From Gammaproteobacteria bacterium (lineage in GTDB: Bacteria; Pseudomonadota; Gammaproteobacteria; GRL18), in NCBI GenBank assembly GCA_016744995.1, contig JADGDG010000001.1, positions 164,011-228,010 of the forward strand: 64,000 nt of DNA. Direction: 5' to 3'. Numbering within the stretch: the stretch's first letter is position 1; the number at the start of each line of letters is the position of its first letter. Made by a program: the position numbers and the translations under genes. Positions 26,599 to 35,787 of this stretch are shown piece after piece. The notes under the pieces are model-generated. The model was not told the DNA's origin and searched no databases. It worked only from the letters and a program-made list of their open reading frames with translations.

Positions 26599-29500
26599 AT
26601 GGATATAATTAAGTACTCCCTACATAAACCAGTGACAATTACTGTTGCCGTCATTCTTTTACTTATTTTCGGCCTGATTTCTCTGCAAAAACTGCCTCTG
26701 CAGTTAACACCCAATGTCAGTGAAGCTAAAATATCAATCGTCACAGTTTGGGCTGGAGCTTCCCCAAAAGAAATTGAACAGGATATTATCGAAGAACAGG
26801 AACTGGTCCTTAAAAACACCCCTGGCTTACTCATCTATGAATCAAAAGCACAGGATAATCTAGGCACTATTACTCTTACATTTAAGCTCGGAACCAATAT
26901 TGATAAGGCTCTGCTTGAAGTCAGTAATAAATTATCTGAAGTCGATAATTATCCTGTTAATGTCGAAAAACCGATCATTAAGGCCACAGGTGAAAGTTCG
27001 TCACCTGTTATCTGGACAATGCTCAGAACACTGCCTGAAAATCCTAATGATATAGATACTTACAAAACCTACCTGGATGATCAGGTTCGAGAGCATTATG
27101 AACGAGTACCCGGCGTTGCTGAACTTTTTCTGCTCAGTGGTACAAAAAAACAGATGCAGGTCACTCTGGACATAAATCGTCTGGCAAAATATCAATTAAG
27201 TATCGATGATGTCATTGAGAGAATTCAAAGGCACAATCAAGATATTTCCGCTGGCTCCATCGATATTGATCGCCGCAATTATCGTGTTCGTACCACCGCC
27301 CAATTTAGGACACCCAAAAGCCTTCAGGAACTTATTCTGATTTCTGATAATAACCGCCAGGTTCGTCTAAAAGATATTTCAACAGTGAGTTATGGTTATG
27401 CCATTCCCAGGGCATTTTCTGCCGTTGAAGGTATCAAAGGGCTAATCATTGGTGTCAAACCCGAAAACAACACCAATATTGTTGAGCTGAGCAATAATGT
27501 CGAACAGGTCGTCAATCAACTCAATACCGGGCAGCTCAAAAAAATGGGCTTACAAATTGATTGGCTGCATGATAAACGCCATTACATTCAAGGTTCAATT
27601 GATCTGGTGCAAAGGAATATCTTAATCGGCGGAGCACTGGCCATTGCCGTTTTACTAGTTTTTTTGCGCACTATTTCTTCAACTGCAGTGGTTGCATTAG
27701 CTATTCCAATTTCAATTATTTCAACCTTTATCATTCTGCATCTCATGGGACGCTCACTGAATACGATTTCCCTTGCCGGCATCTCTTTTTCCGTGGGTAT
27801 GCTGGTGGATTCAGCCATTGTTGTTTTAGAAAATATTGATCGCCATAAAAAAATGGGCAAACCCTTTTTTCAAGCGGCCTATGATGGCACCAATGAGGTC
27901 TGGGGTGCTCTTATTGCCTCAGCACTGACCACAATTGCGGTTTTTTTACCCATTATTTTCTTACAAAACGAGGCCGGACAATTATTTAAGGATATTGCCA
28001 TTGCTGTAACAGTGTCCGTTTCTTTTTCACTCTTCGTTTCTATTTCAGTTATCCCGATGTTGTGGAATCAGCTGATGCGGTTTCATCCCCATGACCGCCA
28101 TCAGGTAAAAGAGGGATCAGAGAATACCACTGCAGCTCATTCTCCCATTGTGATTTTAGGCAACTGGATCAGTAATGGTTTTATGGTTTTGATCAGCAGT
28201 ATTCTCCAAACCCGCAGTAAACGTATACTAACCATTTTAAGTTTAACCTTTTTATCAGCATTCAGTGTCTACAGCTTATTTCCTAAAATGGAATACTTGC
28301 CTCAGGGAAATCGTAACTTATATTTTAATATCATGATCCCGCCTCCCGGACTGTCCTATCAGGAAAAAAAATCCATTGGTGATACAATTTATAAACAGTT
28401 AAAGCCTCACATCAATCATTCTGTTGATGGCTATCCTGCAATAGAACGTTTATTTTATGTTGCCTCCGGGGATTTTATGATATTTGGTGTCATTGCAGAG
28501 GACGATGCCCGGATAAAGGAACTAGAACCCTTATTAATACCCATTGTCAACAGCTTTCCTGGGATCTTTGGCATCACCAAACAGGCGGGGGTTTTTGAGC
28601 AGGGAATTGGCAAGGGAAGGACCATTGATATTGATATCAGCGGTGAACAGCTGGTTCGCATCACGGAAGTCGGTGCCACTCTTTTTGGTGCCTTAAAACA
28701 AGCTGTACCCAATATGCAGATCCGTCCAATTCCTTCTATTGAATTACTCTATCCTGAAGTATTGCTTAAGCCAGACAATGATCAGCTGCAGCGACTGGGC
28801 ATGGATTCATTCTCTCTTGGTGTTATAGCCGATGTCCTTTTACAGGGTCGAAAAATTGGCGAGTTTAAAAGTGAAGGGGTTAAAAAAATTGATTTAATCC
28901 TCAAAGCCGATCAAAGCCATATCGACTCTCCTGAAGCACTTTATTATTCTCTGGTTGCCACACCATCAGGTAACTTAGTGGGCTTTAATACCCTGGCAGA
29001 ACTGGAACAAACCACCGGGATCAGTGAAATTCGTCATTATAACGGCAAACGAACCATCACCCTTGAAGTTACGCCCCCAGTGGAGATGACTTTGCAGGAG
29101 GGCATGGAGATGTTTCAAAATGATATTTTCCCCAAGCTGAAACAAGAAGGTAAACTCAAAGGCGTTGAAATATCTCTTAGCGGTACAACAGACAAGCTCA
29201 CAGAAACCATTAGCTCCATGTATCTTAACCTGCTGCTTGCTATTGTGATCACTTACCTGCTCATGGCTGCATTATTTGCCAATTTTATTTATCCTCTGGT
29301 GATTTTATTTACTCTTCCTCTGGCAGCCGCAGGTGGATTTATCGGTCTGGCATTCACCAATAAATTCCTTGCTCACCAACCTCTGGATGTCCTCACCATG
29401 CTTGGCTTTGTCATCCTGGTCGGAATTGTAGTCAATAATGCTATTTTAATTGTGCATCAGGCACTCAACCTCATTCGTAATGAAGCTTATGAACATAAAC

Positions 29501-29784
29501 AGGCTGTTATTGAATCCACACGAAGCCGCCTGAGACCCATATTTATGAGCTCATTAACCTCATTATTCGGTATGCTGCCACTACTTCTTTCACCAGGTCC
29601 CGGTTCAGAATTTTATCGGGGCTTAGGAAGTGTTATTACCGGAGGTTTAGCATTTTCAACGCTGTTTACCCTATTTGTGATCCCGTCATTGCTGATGTTT
29701 GTGATAGGGATGGAGAAGAAAAGACAGGTTAAGGTTAAAATTAAGGAGCAAGTTGTGGATCCGTCTGGAAATTACAATGCATAA
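26599..29784 (+). CDS. RND efflux transporter permease (HAE-1/AcrB superfamily)
   Basis: A 1061-residue inner-membrane pump of full family length. TM1 is at about 11-28, followed by a porter/docking region, TM2-6 (about 335-500), a second periplasmic region and TM7-12 (about 870-1035). In TM4 the proton-relay motif reads GMLVDSAIVVLENIDRH: the first of the two AcrB aspartates is kept and the second is Ser, as in many non-AcrB HAE-1 pumps. Substrate cannot be predicted. It forms an operon with the adaptor and probably the degenerate-GGDEF regulator. Confidence 0.93.
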   Translation: MDIIKYSLHKPVTITVAVILLLIFGLISLQKLPLQLTPNVSEAKISIVTVWAGASPKEIEQDIIEEQELVLKNTPGLLIYESKAQDNLGTITLTFKLGTNIDKALLEVSNKLSEVDNYPVNVEKPIIKATGESSSPVIWTMLRTLPENPNDIDTYKTYLDDQVREHYERVPGVAELFLLSGTKKQMQVTLDINRLAKYQLSIDDVIERIQRHNQDISAGSIDIDRRNYRVRTTAQFRTPKSLQELILISDNNRQVRLKDISTVSYGYAIPRAFSAVEGIKGLIIGVKPENNTNIVELSNNVEQVVNQLNTGQLKKMGLQIDWLHDKRHYIQGSIDLVQRNILIGGALAIAVLLVFLRTISSTAVVALAIPISIISTFIILHLMGRSLNTISLAGISFSVGMLVDSAIVVLENIDRHKKMGKPFFQAAYDGTNEVWGALIASALTTIAVFLPIIFLQNEAGQLFKDIAIAVTVSVSFSLFVSISVIPMLWNQLMRFHPHDRHQVKEGSENTTAAHSPIVILGNWISNGFMVLISSILQTRSKRILTILSLTFLSAFSVYSLFPKMEYLPQGNRNLYFNIMIPPPGLSYQEKKSIGDTIYKQLKPHINHSVDGYPAIERLFYVASGDFMIFGVIAEDDARIKELEPLLIPIVNSFPGIFGITKQAGVFEQGIGKGRTIDIDISGEQLVRITEVGATLFGALKQAVPNMQIRPIPSIELLYPEVLLKPDNDQLQRLGMDSFSLGVIADVLLQGRKIGEFKSEGVKKIDLILKADQSHIDSPEALYYSLVATPSGNLVGFNTLAELEQTTGISEIRHYNGKRTITLEVTPPVEMTLQEGMEMFQNDIFPKLKQEGKLKGVEISLSGTTDKLTETISSMYLNLLLAIVITYLLMAALFANFIYPLVILFTLPLAAAGGFIGLAFTNKFLAHQPLDVLTMLGFVILVGIVVNNAILIVHQALNLIRNEAYEHKQAVIESTRSRLRPIFMSSLTSLFGMLPLLLSPGPGSEFYRGLGSVITGGLAFSTLFTLFVIPSLLMFVIGMEKKRQVKVKIKEQVVDPSGNYNA

Positions 29785-30111
29785 TATCATTGATTTTGAT
29801 GCCCCTTTAAGCTTTTGACCTCTCTGCTTGCTGCTTAACTGGGTTCTTCATTGCGTCTTCAGTCGAACCTGATACAAGTCTGAATTTAACATTCAACAAA
29901 TAGACTTTTTTAGTGCTGCCCCTCCACTGGAAAAATCATTTTCAATGGTTTTATTCAGACTGCTGTAATTACCGCCTTTTGCAAAATGGTTTCCCTGGAT
30001 TTATATTTTTTTCTACAACGTGGTAAAATATCTCACACTTTTATTTAGGTATATTTACAAAATAATGCTAACTACTCAATATGTTTAGTTACAAAAAAAT
30101 AAGGTTATTGC
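29785..30111. other. 327-bp gap upstream of purD
   Basis: No gene or structured RNA recognised. A plausible promoter for purD lies at 29979-30007, and AAGG precedes the purD ATG. A weak 6-bp stem TTAAGC/GCTTAA just after the pump gene lacks a T-run. Confidence 0.5.
29979..30007 (+). promoter_or_regulatory. Candidate purD promoter
   Basis: TTGCAA (29979-29984) and TATATT (30002-30007) are separated by 17 nt, matching sigma-70 spacing with 4/6 and 5/6 consensus bases. The start would lie about 98 nt before the purD ATG. No PurR-like palindrome was noticed. Confidence 0.4.
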
Positions 30112-31401
30112 ATGAAAATTTTAGTTATTGGTAATGGTGGCCGTGAACACGCTCTGGCATGGAAAGCGGCACAATCACCTCAGGTTGATGAGGTCTTTGT
30201 TGCTCCAGGCAATGCTGGCACTCACCGTGAAGACAATCTCACCAATGTTAATATTGGTGTCACCGATATTTCTGCTTTAATTGATTTTGTAAAAACCAAT
30301 AATGTCGAATTAACCATCGTCGGGCCTGAAGCGCCACTGGTTGAAGGCATTGTTGATCGCTTTATCGAACAGGGACTAAAAATTTTCGGCCCTACTCAGG
30401 GCGCTGCACAACTGGAGGGTTCAAAGGCATTTACTAAAGATTTTCTGGCTCGTCATAATATTCCAACTGCCGCTTATCAAAATTTTACTGAAATTGAGCC
30501 TGCTATTGCCTATGTCAAACAACAGGGTGCCCCTATTGTGGTTAAGGCCGATGGTCTGGCTGCTGGAAAAGGTGTAATTGTTGCTCAAACCGAGGCAGAA
30601 GCCATAAGTGCCATAGAAGATATGTTAGCGGGCAATAGTTTTGGTGAAGCCGGACATCGCGTAGTAGTTGAAGAGTTTTTAACGGGTGAAGAAGCCAGCT
30701 TTATTGTTATGGCTGACGGCAAAAATATTCTCGCCCTGGCCACCTCACAAGATCACAAAGCACGTGACAATGGTGATTTAGGACCGAATACAGGTGGTAT
30801 GGGCGCCTACTCACCCGCTCCAGTTGTCACCGATGAGATTACTGAAAAAGTCATGCAGACGGTGATAATACCTACCATAGAAGGTATGGCTGCTGAAGGC
30901 AATGAGTACTCTGGTTTTCTTTATGCCGGACTGATGATCTCCCCGGAGGGTGAACTCAAGGTACTTGAATACAATTGTCGCTTTGGTGATCCGGAAACAC
31001 AGCCTATAATGATGCGTCTGCAATCTGATCTGGTGGAATTATGCCAGGCAGCTATCGATCACAAACTAGATACCACAAGTGTACAATGGGATAGTCGTGC
31101 AGCCATTGGCATTGTCCTGGCTGCCGGAGGATATCCTGCCAATTATGAAAACGGGCAGATTATTGAAGGCCTGGACTCTGTTGACAGTGACACCAGCAAA
31201 GTATTTCATGCGGGTACACGCATTGCCGAGAATGACTCTCAGGTTGTCACCAGCGGAGGCCGGGTGCTATGTGTTGTCGCCTTGGGGGATACCGTTACTG
31301 AAGCACAGAAAGAAGTCTATAAAAGGGTACAACAGGTTCATTTTAAAGATTCTTTTTATCGAACGGATATTGGTTATAGAGCGATAGCCAGAGAGAGCTA
31401 A
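30112..31401 (+). CDS. purD: Phosphoribosylamine-glycine ligase
   Basis: A 429-residue GAR synthetase, the ATP-dependent second step of purine synthesis joining glycine to phosphoribosylamine. The N-terminal domain starts with ILVIGNGGREHALAWK. The ATP-grasp core has KADGLAAGKGV, VVVEEFLTGEEAS and the PurD signature CRFGDPETQP near residue 288. Length and order are normal. It is not beside purH or other pur genes here. Confidence 0.97.
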   Translation: MKILVIGNGGREHALAWKAAQSPQVDEVFVAPGNAGTHREDNLTNVNIGVTDISALIDFVKTNNVELTIVGPEAPLVEGIVDRFIEQGLKIFGPTQGAAQLEGSKAFTKDFLARHNIPTAAYQNFTEIEPAIAYVKQQGAPIVVKADGLAAGKGVIVAQTEAEAISAIEDMLAGNSFGEAGHRVVVEEFLTGEEASFIVMADGKNILALATSQDHKARDNGDLGPNTGGMGAYSPAPVVTDEITEKVMQTVIIPTIEGMAAEGNEYSGFLYAGLMISPEGELKVLEYNCRFGDPETQPIMMRLQSDLVELCQAAIDHKLDTTSVQWDSRAAIGIVLAAGGYPANYENGQIIEGLDSVDSDTSKVFHAGTRIAENDSQVVTSGGRVLCVVALGDTVTEAQKEVYKRVQQVHFKDSFYRTDIGYRAIARES

Positions 31402-31535
31402 ATTGTAACTGTATAAGAAATAGGTTAATATCTTCTAAATTAATTATTCAGGTCGCCTGCAATATTTATAAGTAATGCCGATGATATGGGCAATATCGAT
31501 AAATAGAGCAGGTTAATTATAACAAGGAATACATT

Positions 31536-32396
31536 ATGTCTAGTAAACACCCAGTTGTCGCAGTCACCGGTTCTTCTGGTGCGGGTACCACTACAGTTAA
31601 AAATGCTTTTGAGCATATCTTCTTCCGTGAGAACATCAATCCAGCCGTTATTGAAGGTGACAGCTACCATCGCTATGACCGTGCAGCAATGAAAGTTGCC
31701 GTTGATGAGAAAGGTGATACATTCAGCCATTTCGGCCCTGAAGCCAACCACTTTGATGTATTATCCGAGACATTTAAAGAATATGGTGAAACAGGCATGT
31801 GTAAGCGACGCTACTACTTACACAGTGAAGAAGAAGCTGAGCCATATGCACCGTTAACACCAGGCCAGTTCACTGATTGGGAAAACATCCCGTCTGACAC
31901 TGATCTGCTGTTCTATGAAGGCCTTCACGGCGGCGCTAAAAGTGGCGACGATGATGTTTCCAAGTACGTTGACTTACTGGTCGGTGTTGTACCAATTGTT
32001 AACCTTGAGTGGATTCAGAAAATTCACCGTGATAACTCACAACGCGGTTACTCTGCCGAAGCGATTGTTGATACTATCTTGCGTCGTATGCCTGATTATG
32101 TGAACTATATTACTCCTCAGTTCTCACGCACTGATATTAACTTCCAGCGTGTGCCTACGGTTGATACATCCAATCCTTTTATCTCCCGTGATATTCCAAC
32201 ACCCGATGAAAGCTTTATTGTTATCCGCTTCAAACACCCTGAAGGCGTTGATTTTCCAAATCTGTTAAACATGATCCCTGATTCATTTATGTCTCGTCGC
32301 AACAACATGGTTGTTCCGGGAAGTAAAATGGGTTTTGCCATGGAATTAATTCTGGCACCAAGGATCCATGAATTAATGGAAAAAGCAAAAGGTTAA
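31536..32396 (+). CDS. prk: Phosphoribulokinase
   Basis: A 286-residue enzyme phosphorylating ribulose-5-phosphate to ribulose-1,5-bisphosphate, the substrate of Rubisco in the Calvin cycle. The P-loop is GSSGAGTTT (12-20), with the conserved EGDSYHRYDR, HFGPEANHFD and LFYEGLHGG segments of the short proteobacterial form. AAGGA precedes the ATG. The gene stands alone: no Rubisco, cbbR or other cycle gene is visible within the window. It is the strongest sign of autotrophy here. A GC-rich hairpin follows. Confidence 0.97.
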   Translation: MSSKHPVVAVTGSSGAGTTTVKNAFEHIFFRENINPAVIEGDSYHRYDRAAMKVAVDEKGDTFSHFGPEANHFDVLSETFKEYGETGMCKRRYYLHSEEEAEPYAPLTPGQFTDWENIPSDTDLLFYEGLHGGAKSGDDDVSKYVDLLVGVVPIVNLEWIQKIHRDNSQRGYSAEAIVDTILRRMPDYVNYITPQFSRTDINFQRVPTVDTSNPFISRDIPTPDESFIVIRFKHPEGVDFPNLLNMIPDSFMSRRNNMVVPGSKMGFAMELILAPRIHELMEKAKG

Positions 32397-32402
32397 TGAT
32401 AA

Positions 32403-32442
32403 CAGGGGGCCGGAGCTTAGTGTCATTTAGCTCTGGTCCCTG
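32403..32442. terminator. GC-rich hairpin between prk and the aspartoacylase-like gene
   Basis: CAGGGGGCCGGAGCT pairs with AGCTCTGGTCCCTG across a short loop, giving a long stable stem 6 nt after the prk stop and 5 nt from the stop of the convergent gene. There is no clear T-run on the plus side, so it may be a weak terminator or an RNA 3'-end stabiliser. Confidence 0.6.
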
Positions 32443-32446
32443 CACA

Positions 32447-33481
32447 TTAAACCTTTCCTCCTCTCCCTTCTTTCAGTTCAATTTTTTCCATTAAATAACA
32501 TAAGCAATCCTGTCTTATGATTTCTTCTTTTGTGGTTAACATAGATGGCATAACCGATATTCGTGTTCTTATTTCACCATTGCTATAATCAAAATAGCGC
32601 GCTGCTACATCAATTCCCTGCTCATTAACTGCCTGCAGGAAAATTTTTTTACCTGAATCAATTTTTGCCAGAACTTCACCACCCTTCAAAGCAGTGAAGT
32701 TTAGTTTATCCACATCTGTATCAAAGTTAATATCAGTGATATTGGCAGGATCAAAACTGATGCCGAATTGCCCAGGTACTTTAACAATTGCCATGGTGTG
32801 GTAAAGATCAAAATCTTCTGCCTTCATTGGTTGATTGGTAAATTCTCCCAACGCCATAGCTTGTTCAATATAATTTTTAGCATGCTGGACTCCAAATTTA
32901 TGTTCCGGCTGTCCACACTCAACTGTCACAGCTGGACAAAGTTTGGAGAACGCCATGGATTGAACAGTATCAGGTTTTATAAAATAGACCACTGTACGGC
33001 TGAATAAATGAGCCAACTGAAAAAAGTCGTGTTCCTGACGATTAATGCAGGCGTAATGAGGATTTTTACCTGTATTATTATGAATATCAATACTGGCAAA
33101 AACTCGTTTTTCTTTCATTTGCTGTAGAATTGAGCTCATCATCCGCCCTTCTTCTGAGTCATGTTGACTCCAGACACGATTATAATCCAGCTGACCTTTG
33201 AGCACCCTTTTCCCCTCTTTAGCCGCCGAAACATTGGCAATAAAAAGAGACAATGCTCTTGGCAGTTTATTTGTTTGTTGGTTTTTAAGGTAAGGAGTCA
33301 GATAGCTTTTAATTGCTTCCCAACCAGTAGGCTCATTACCATGCAATAAGACTGAGATAAATAATGGCCTCAGCTTGCCGCCAGGCAAGTGAATGAGTGT
33401 CGGTCCGGATAATATTTCATGCAGCTCATCGGCATTTTTCTGTAGTAATCCATCAGGAACATAATCTAAAACTGTTAACAT
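32447..33481 (-). CDS. Succinylglutamate desuccinylase/aspartoacylase family protein
   Basis: A 344-residue zinc carboxypeptidase-like amidohydrolase (M14 family, AstE/AspA branch). The zinc ligands are visible in HGNEPTG (H and E, about 49-55) and in DIHNNTG, with catalytic Glu in VECGQ. These enzymes remove acyl groups from acyl-amino acids. It lies 27 nt after the GCS2-like ligase gene, so the two may act on the same amino-acid conjugate. The exact substrate is unknown. Confidence 0.85.
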   Translation of the reverse strand: MLTVLDYVPDGLLQKNADELHEILSGPTLIHLPGGKLRPLFISVLLHGNEPTGWEAIKSYLTPYLKNQQTNKLPRALSLFIANVSAAKEGKRVLKGQLDYNRVWSQHDSEEGRMMSSILQQMKEKRVFASIDIHNNTGKNPHYACINRQEHDFFQLAHLFSRTVVYFIKPDTVQSMAFSKLCPAVTVECGQPEHKFGVQHAKNYIEQAMALGEFTNQPMKAEDFDLYHTMAIVKVPGQFGISFDPANITDINFDTDVDKLNFTALKGGEVLAKIDSGKKIFLQAVNEQGIDVAARYFDYSNGEIRTRISVMPSMLTTKEEIIRQDCLCYLMEKIELKEGRGGKV

Positions 33482-33508
33482 AAAAAACCTTTAGAAATGA
33501 TATTAACG

Positions 33509-35023
33509 CTATAAAAACCATTCATGTACAGGCTGGCCTGTTTGCTGGTTGTTTTGATAGGCCAGCGTCAGCGCACGCATATCTTTGCCATTTTTTTCAA
33601 CATACTGTCGCTGCCAGCTGGCCCCATTCTGTCCACTTTTTGTTCTTTGTTCAATAATTCCCAGGTAATAATCAATATCCTGCCGATTGATACCCAGCTG
33701 ACTTAAGCCGTCTTTTGCCATAGGCAGGATATAATCCAGAATTAATGCTTTGAGGGGAATAGTGCGTCCATCTAACCAGGTGATCCTGCCTTTTAAACCC
33801 TGCTTGGCACTGAGGTAAAAGTTCTCCTTGGCCTGAACAAAGGGGAGTTGCGTTTCAGGTATTTCATACTGATTTGCAAGGGCTGTCACGGCGCCATAAA
33901 AAAAAGCTGCATTAGCAATACTGTCAACAATTGTAGGCCCGGCAGGTATCACTCGATGCTCTAAACGAACATGATACTGCCTCTTCCCCTGATCTTCTTT
34001 AAAGGCAATAATCGGTCTGTTCCAGCGCCAGACAGTACCATTATGCAAACTCAGGTGAGCCAGATCTTCCACTGCTGTATCAAAAATTTCCGGCAGCAGT
34101 ATAGGATAGTGCTCATTATTTTCTTCAAAGCACTCAAGTAATGACTCTTGCGCATAACCCGAACCAAAACTGACCCGTTTTATCGGACCAAACATAGCAC
34201 CATCAAAGCCACCCACTGAAACTGCCTGCTCAAACACCGGAATACGAGTTTCACACCATAGAGCCTTACCAAATAAAAAAGGAGAATTAGCACTCACCGC
34301 AATAATCGGGGCAGATAAAATAATGGCCGCATTATAATAACGTACAGAGCGGGAGAAAGGCATTTGCAGGTGCAGCTGAAAAGAAGTCGCTGTTGACTCA
34401 AGCATAACATCCTGATGTCTGCTTTTTAAGGTTTCACTGCCCTGAATATCCAGTTCAATTGCCCGCCCCTTACGACTGCGAAGCACTTGTTCATTCAGGG
34501 CTTTATAGCGTGTCATAGGCGACATATTGGCCAGTTTAAGATCAGACTCATTTAAGCTGGGCAAGGTTCCAACCATCAACAGAGTACAATTAATTTCTGC
34601 AGCAATTTCACTGCAGATATCCCACAGCCGCTTGAGTTCATATTCCAGGCTGGATAAGGCTTTTCCATTCAGTTTAAATACAATACTATTCAGCTCAAGG
34701 TTAAACTGTGCCAGCTCAAGAGTCACCTGAGGGGCAATTGGTGTTTTATCCAGATGCTGTATAAATTCTTCATTTCGATTAGCCGGCTTTCCATTACAAT
34801 CCAGTAAACAGACTTCCATCTCAAAACCAGCCCACAGGCAGGATGACTCTGTTTGATTGGGACTGTCATCATTATTAAGCAAGCCCTGTTCATGAAATTC
34901 TTGTTTATGACACCCTTGCTCATGAAACCAATGCGTTACCCAATCAAGCTCTTCACTGAGTTTATTACGATATCGTTCAAAATCAGTTTTAGTAAAATGA
35001 CTATGAGTGATCTCTTGCCCCAT
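33509..35023 (-). CDS. Glutamate-cysteine ligase family 2 (GCS2/YbdK-like) carboxylate-amine ligase
   Basis: A 504-residue ATP-dependent ligase of the GCS2 family (PF04107), which joins an amine to a glutamate-like carboxylate. Typical segments are GFEMEVCLLD, a central LESTATSFQLHLQMP with the family's His/Gln pattern, and RLEHRVIPAGPT. It is longer than E. coli YbdK (about 370) and has a Cys/His-rich N-terminal insert (about 30-60). It starts on the base before the murU stop. Substrate is not deducible. Confidence 0.85.
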   Translation of the reverse strand: MGQEITHSHFTKTDFERYRNKLSEELDWVTHWFHEQGCHKQEFHEQGLLNNDDSPNQTESSCLWAGFEMEVCLLDCNGKPANRNEEFIQHLDKTPIAPQVTLELAQFNLELNSIVFKLNGKALSSLEYELKRLWDICSEIAAEINCTLLMVGTLPSLNESDLKLANMSPMTRYKALNEQVLRSRKGRAIELDIQGSETLKSRHQDVMLESTATSFQLHLQMPFSRSVRYYNAAIILSAPIIAVSANSPFLFGKALWCETRIPVFEQAVSVGGFDGAMFGPIKRVSFGSGYAQESLLECFEENNEHYPILLPEIFDTAVEDLAHLSLHNGTVWRWNRPIIAFKEDQGKRQYHVRLEHRVIPAGPTIVDSIANAAFFYGAVTALANQYEIPETQLPFVQAKENFYLSAKQGLKGRITWLDGRTIPLKALILDYILPMAKDGLSQLGINRQDIDYYLGIIEQRTKSGQNGASWQRQYVEKNGKDMRALTLAYQNNQQTGQPVHEWFL

Positions 35024-35785
35024 TTAGGCACTCCGGTAAATCATATCGAGTTCCCTCAGGCGTTCAGGTGTCCCGATATCCCACCAATTTCCTGGATAAA
35101 CTTCTCCTGATATCTGTTGTTTTTTCATAGCAGCTCGTAACATGGGTGCCAGAGCCTGCTTTCCTGTTTCTCTCCCGGAGAAAAATTCTGGAGAATAGCA
35201 GGCAATGCCGCTGAAAGTATAGGCTGATTGCTCCACAGCCTTCTCCATCCATCTTCTGCCTGAAGCAGGTGCCCTGTGAAAAGACTGCGGATCAGAGACG
35301 ATGCCATCATGGCAATAAAAATCACCCGTTGGATGATGTTCGGGATTATTCACCAGGACTAAATGGGCCAGATTTTGTGAAGCAGCTCTTTGGGAGGTCA
35401 GAGCTTGGGAAGCCAGAGTTTCGGCAGATTGTTTCAACACACTAAAATCATAGTCAGTAAAAACATCCCCATTAATGACAATAAAGGGTTCATCACCCAG
35501 CAGGTGCAGGGCATTTATTATGCCCCCGGCTGTTTCTAATGCCTGTGATTCCCGACTATATTGTATATGTGCGCCATAGCGGGCACCATCACCCAATCGC
35601 TCCTCAATTTGCTCTCCCAGCCAGGCATGATTAATCACCAACTCAAATATACCTGCTTTCACAAATGCATCGATGTGATATTCAATCAAGCTTTTGCCTG
35701 CAATTTCCAATAGAGGCTTGGGACTCGTATCAGTTAAAGGCCGCATTCGTTCGCCACGCCCGGCAGCCAATATCATCGCCCTCAC
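35024..35785 (-). CDS. murU: N-acetylmuramate-1-phosphate uridylyltransferase
   Basis: A 253-residue sugar nucleotidyltransferase. The start (ILAAGRGERMRPLT, then KPLLEIAGK) is the nucleotide-binding signature, and VINGDVF carries the metal Asp. In Pseudomonas MurU makes UDP-MurNAc from MurNAc-1-phosphate in the cell-wall recycling route that bypasses MurA. Assignment is secured by amgK, whose stop lies 2 nt upstream. An Ala/Ser/Gln-rich stretch at about 122-142 looks like a low-complexity insertion. Confidence 0.92.
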   Translation of the reverse strand: MRAMILAAGRGERMRPLTDTSPKPLLEIAGKSLIEYHIDAFVKAGIFELVINHAWLGEQIEERLGDGARYGAHIQYSRESQALETAGGIINALHLLGDEPFIVINGDVFTDYDFSVLKQSAETLASQALTSQRAASQNLAHLVLVNNPEHHPTGDFYCHDGIVSDPQSFHRAPASGRRWMEKAVEQSAYTFSGIACYSPEFFSGRETGKQALAPMLRAAMKKQQISGEVYPGNWWDIGTPERLRELDMIYRSA

Positions 35786-35787
35786 TA

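Noticed and set aside
29785-30111. Search for a purine riboswitch or PurR site before purD
   Set aside because: No recognisable aptamer core or PurR palindrome seen; only a generic promoter candidate.
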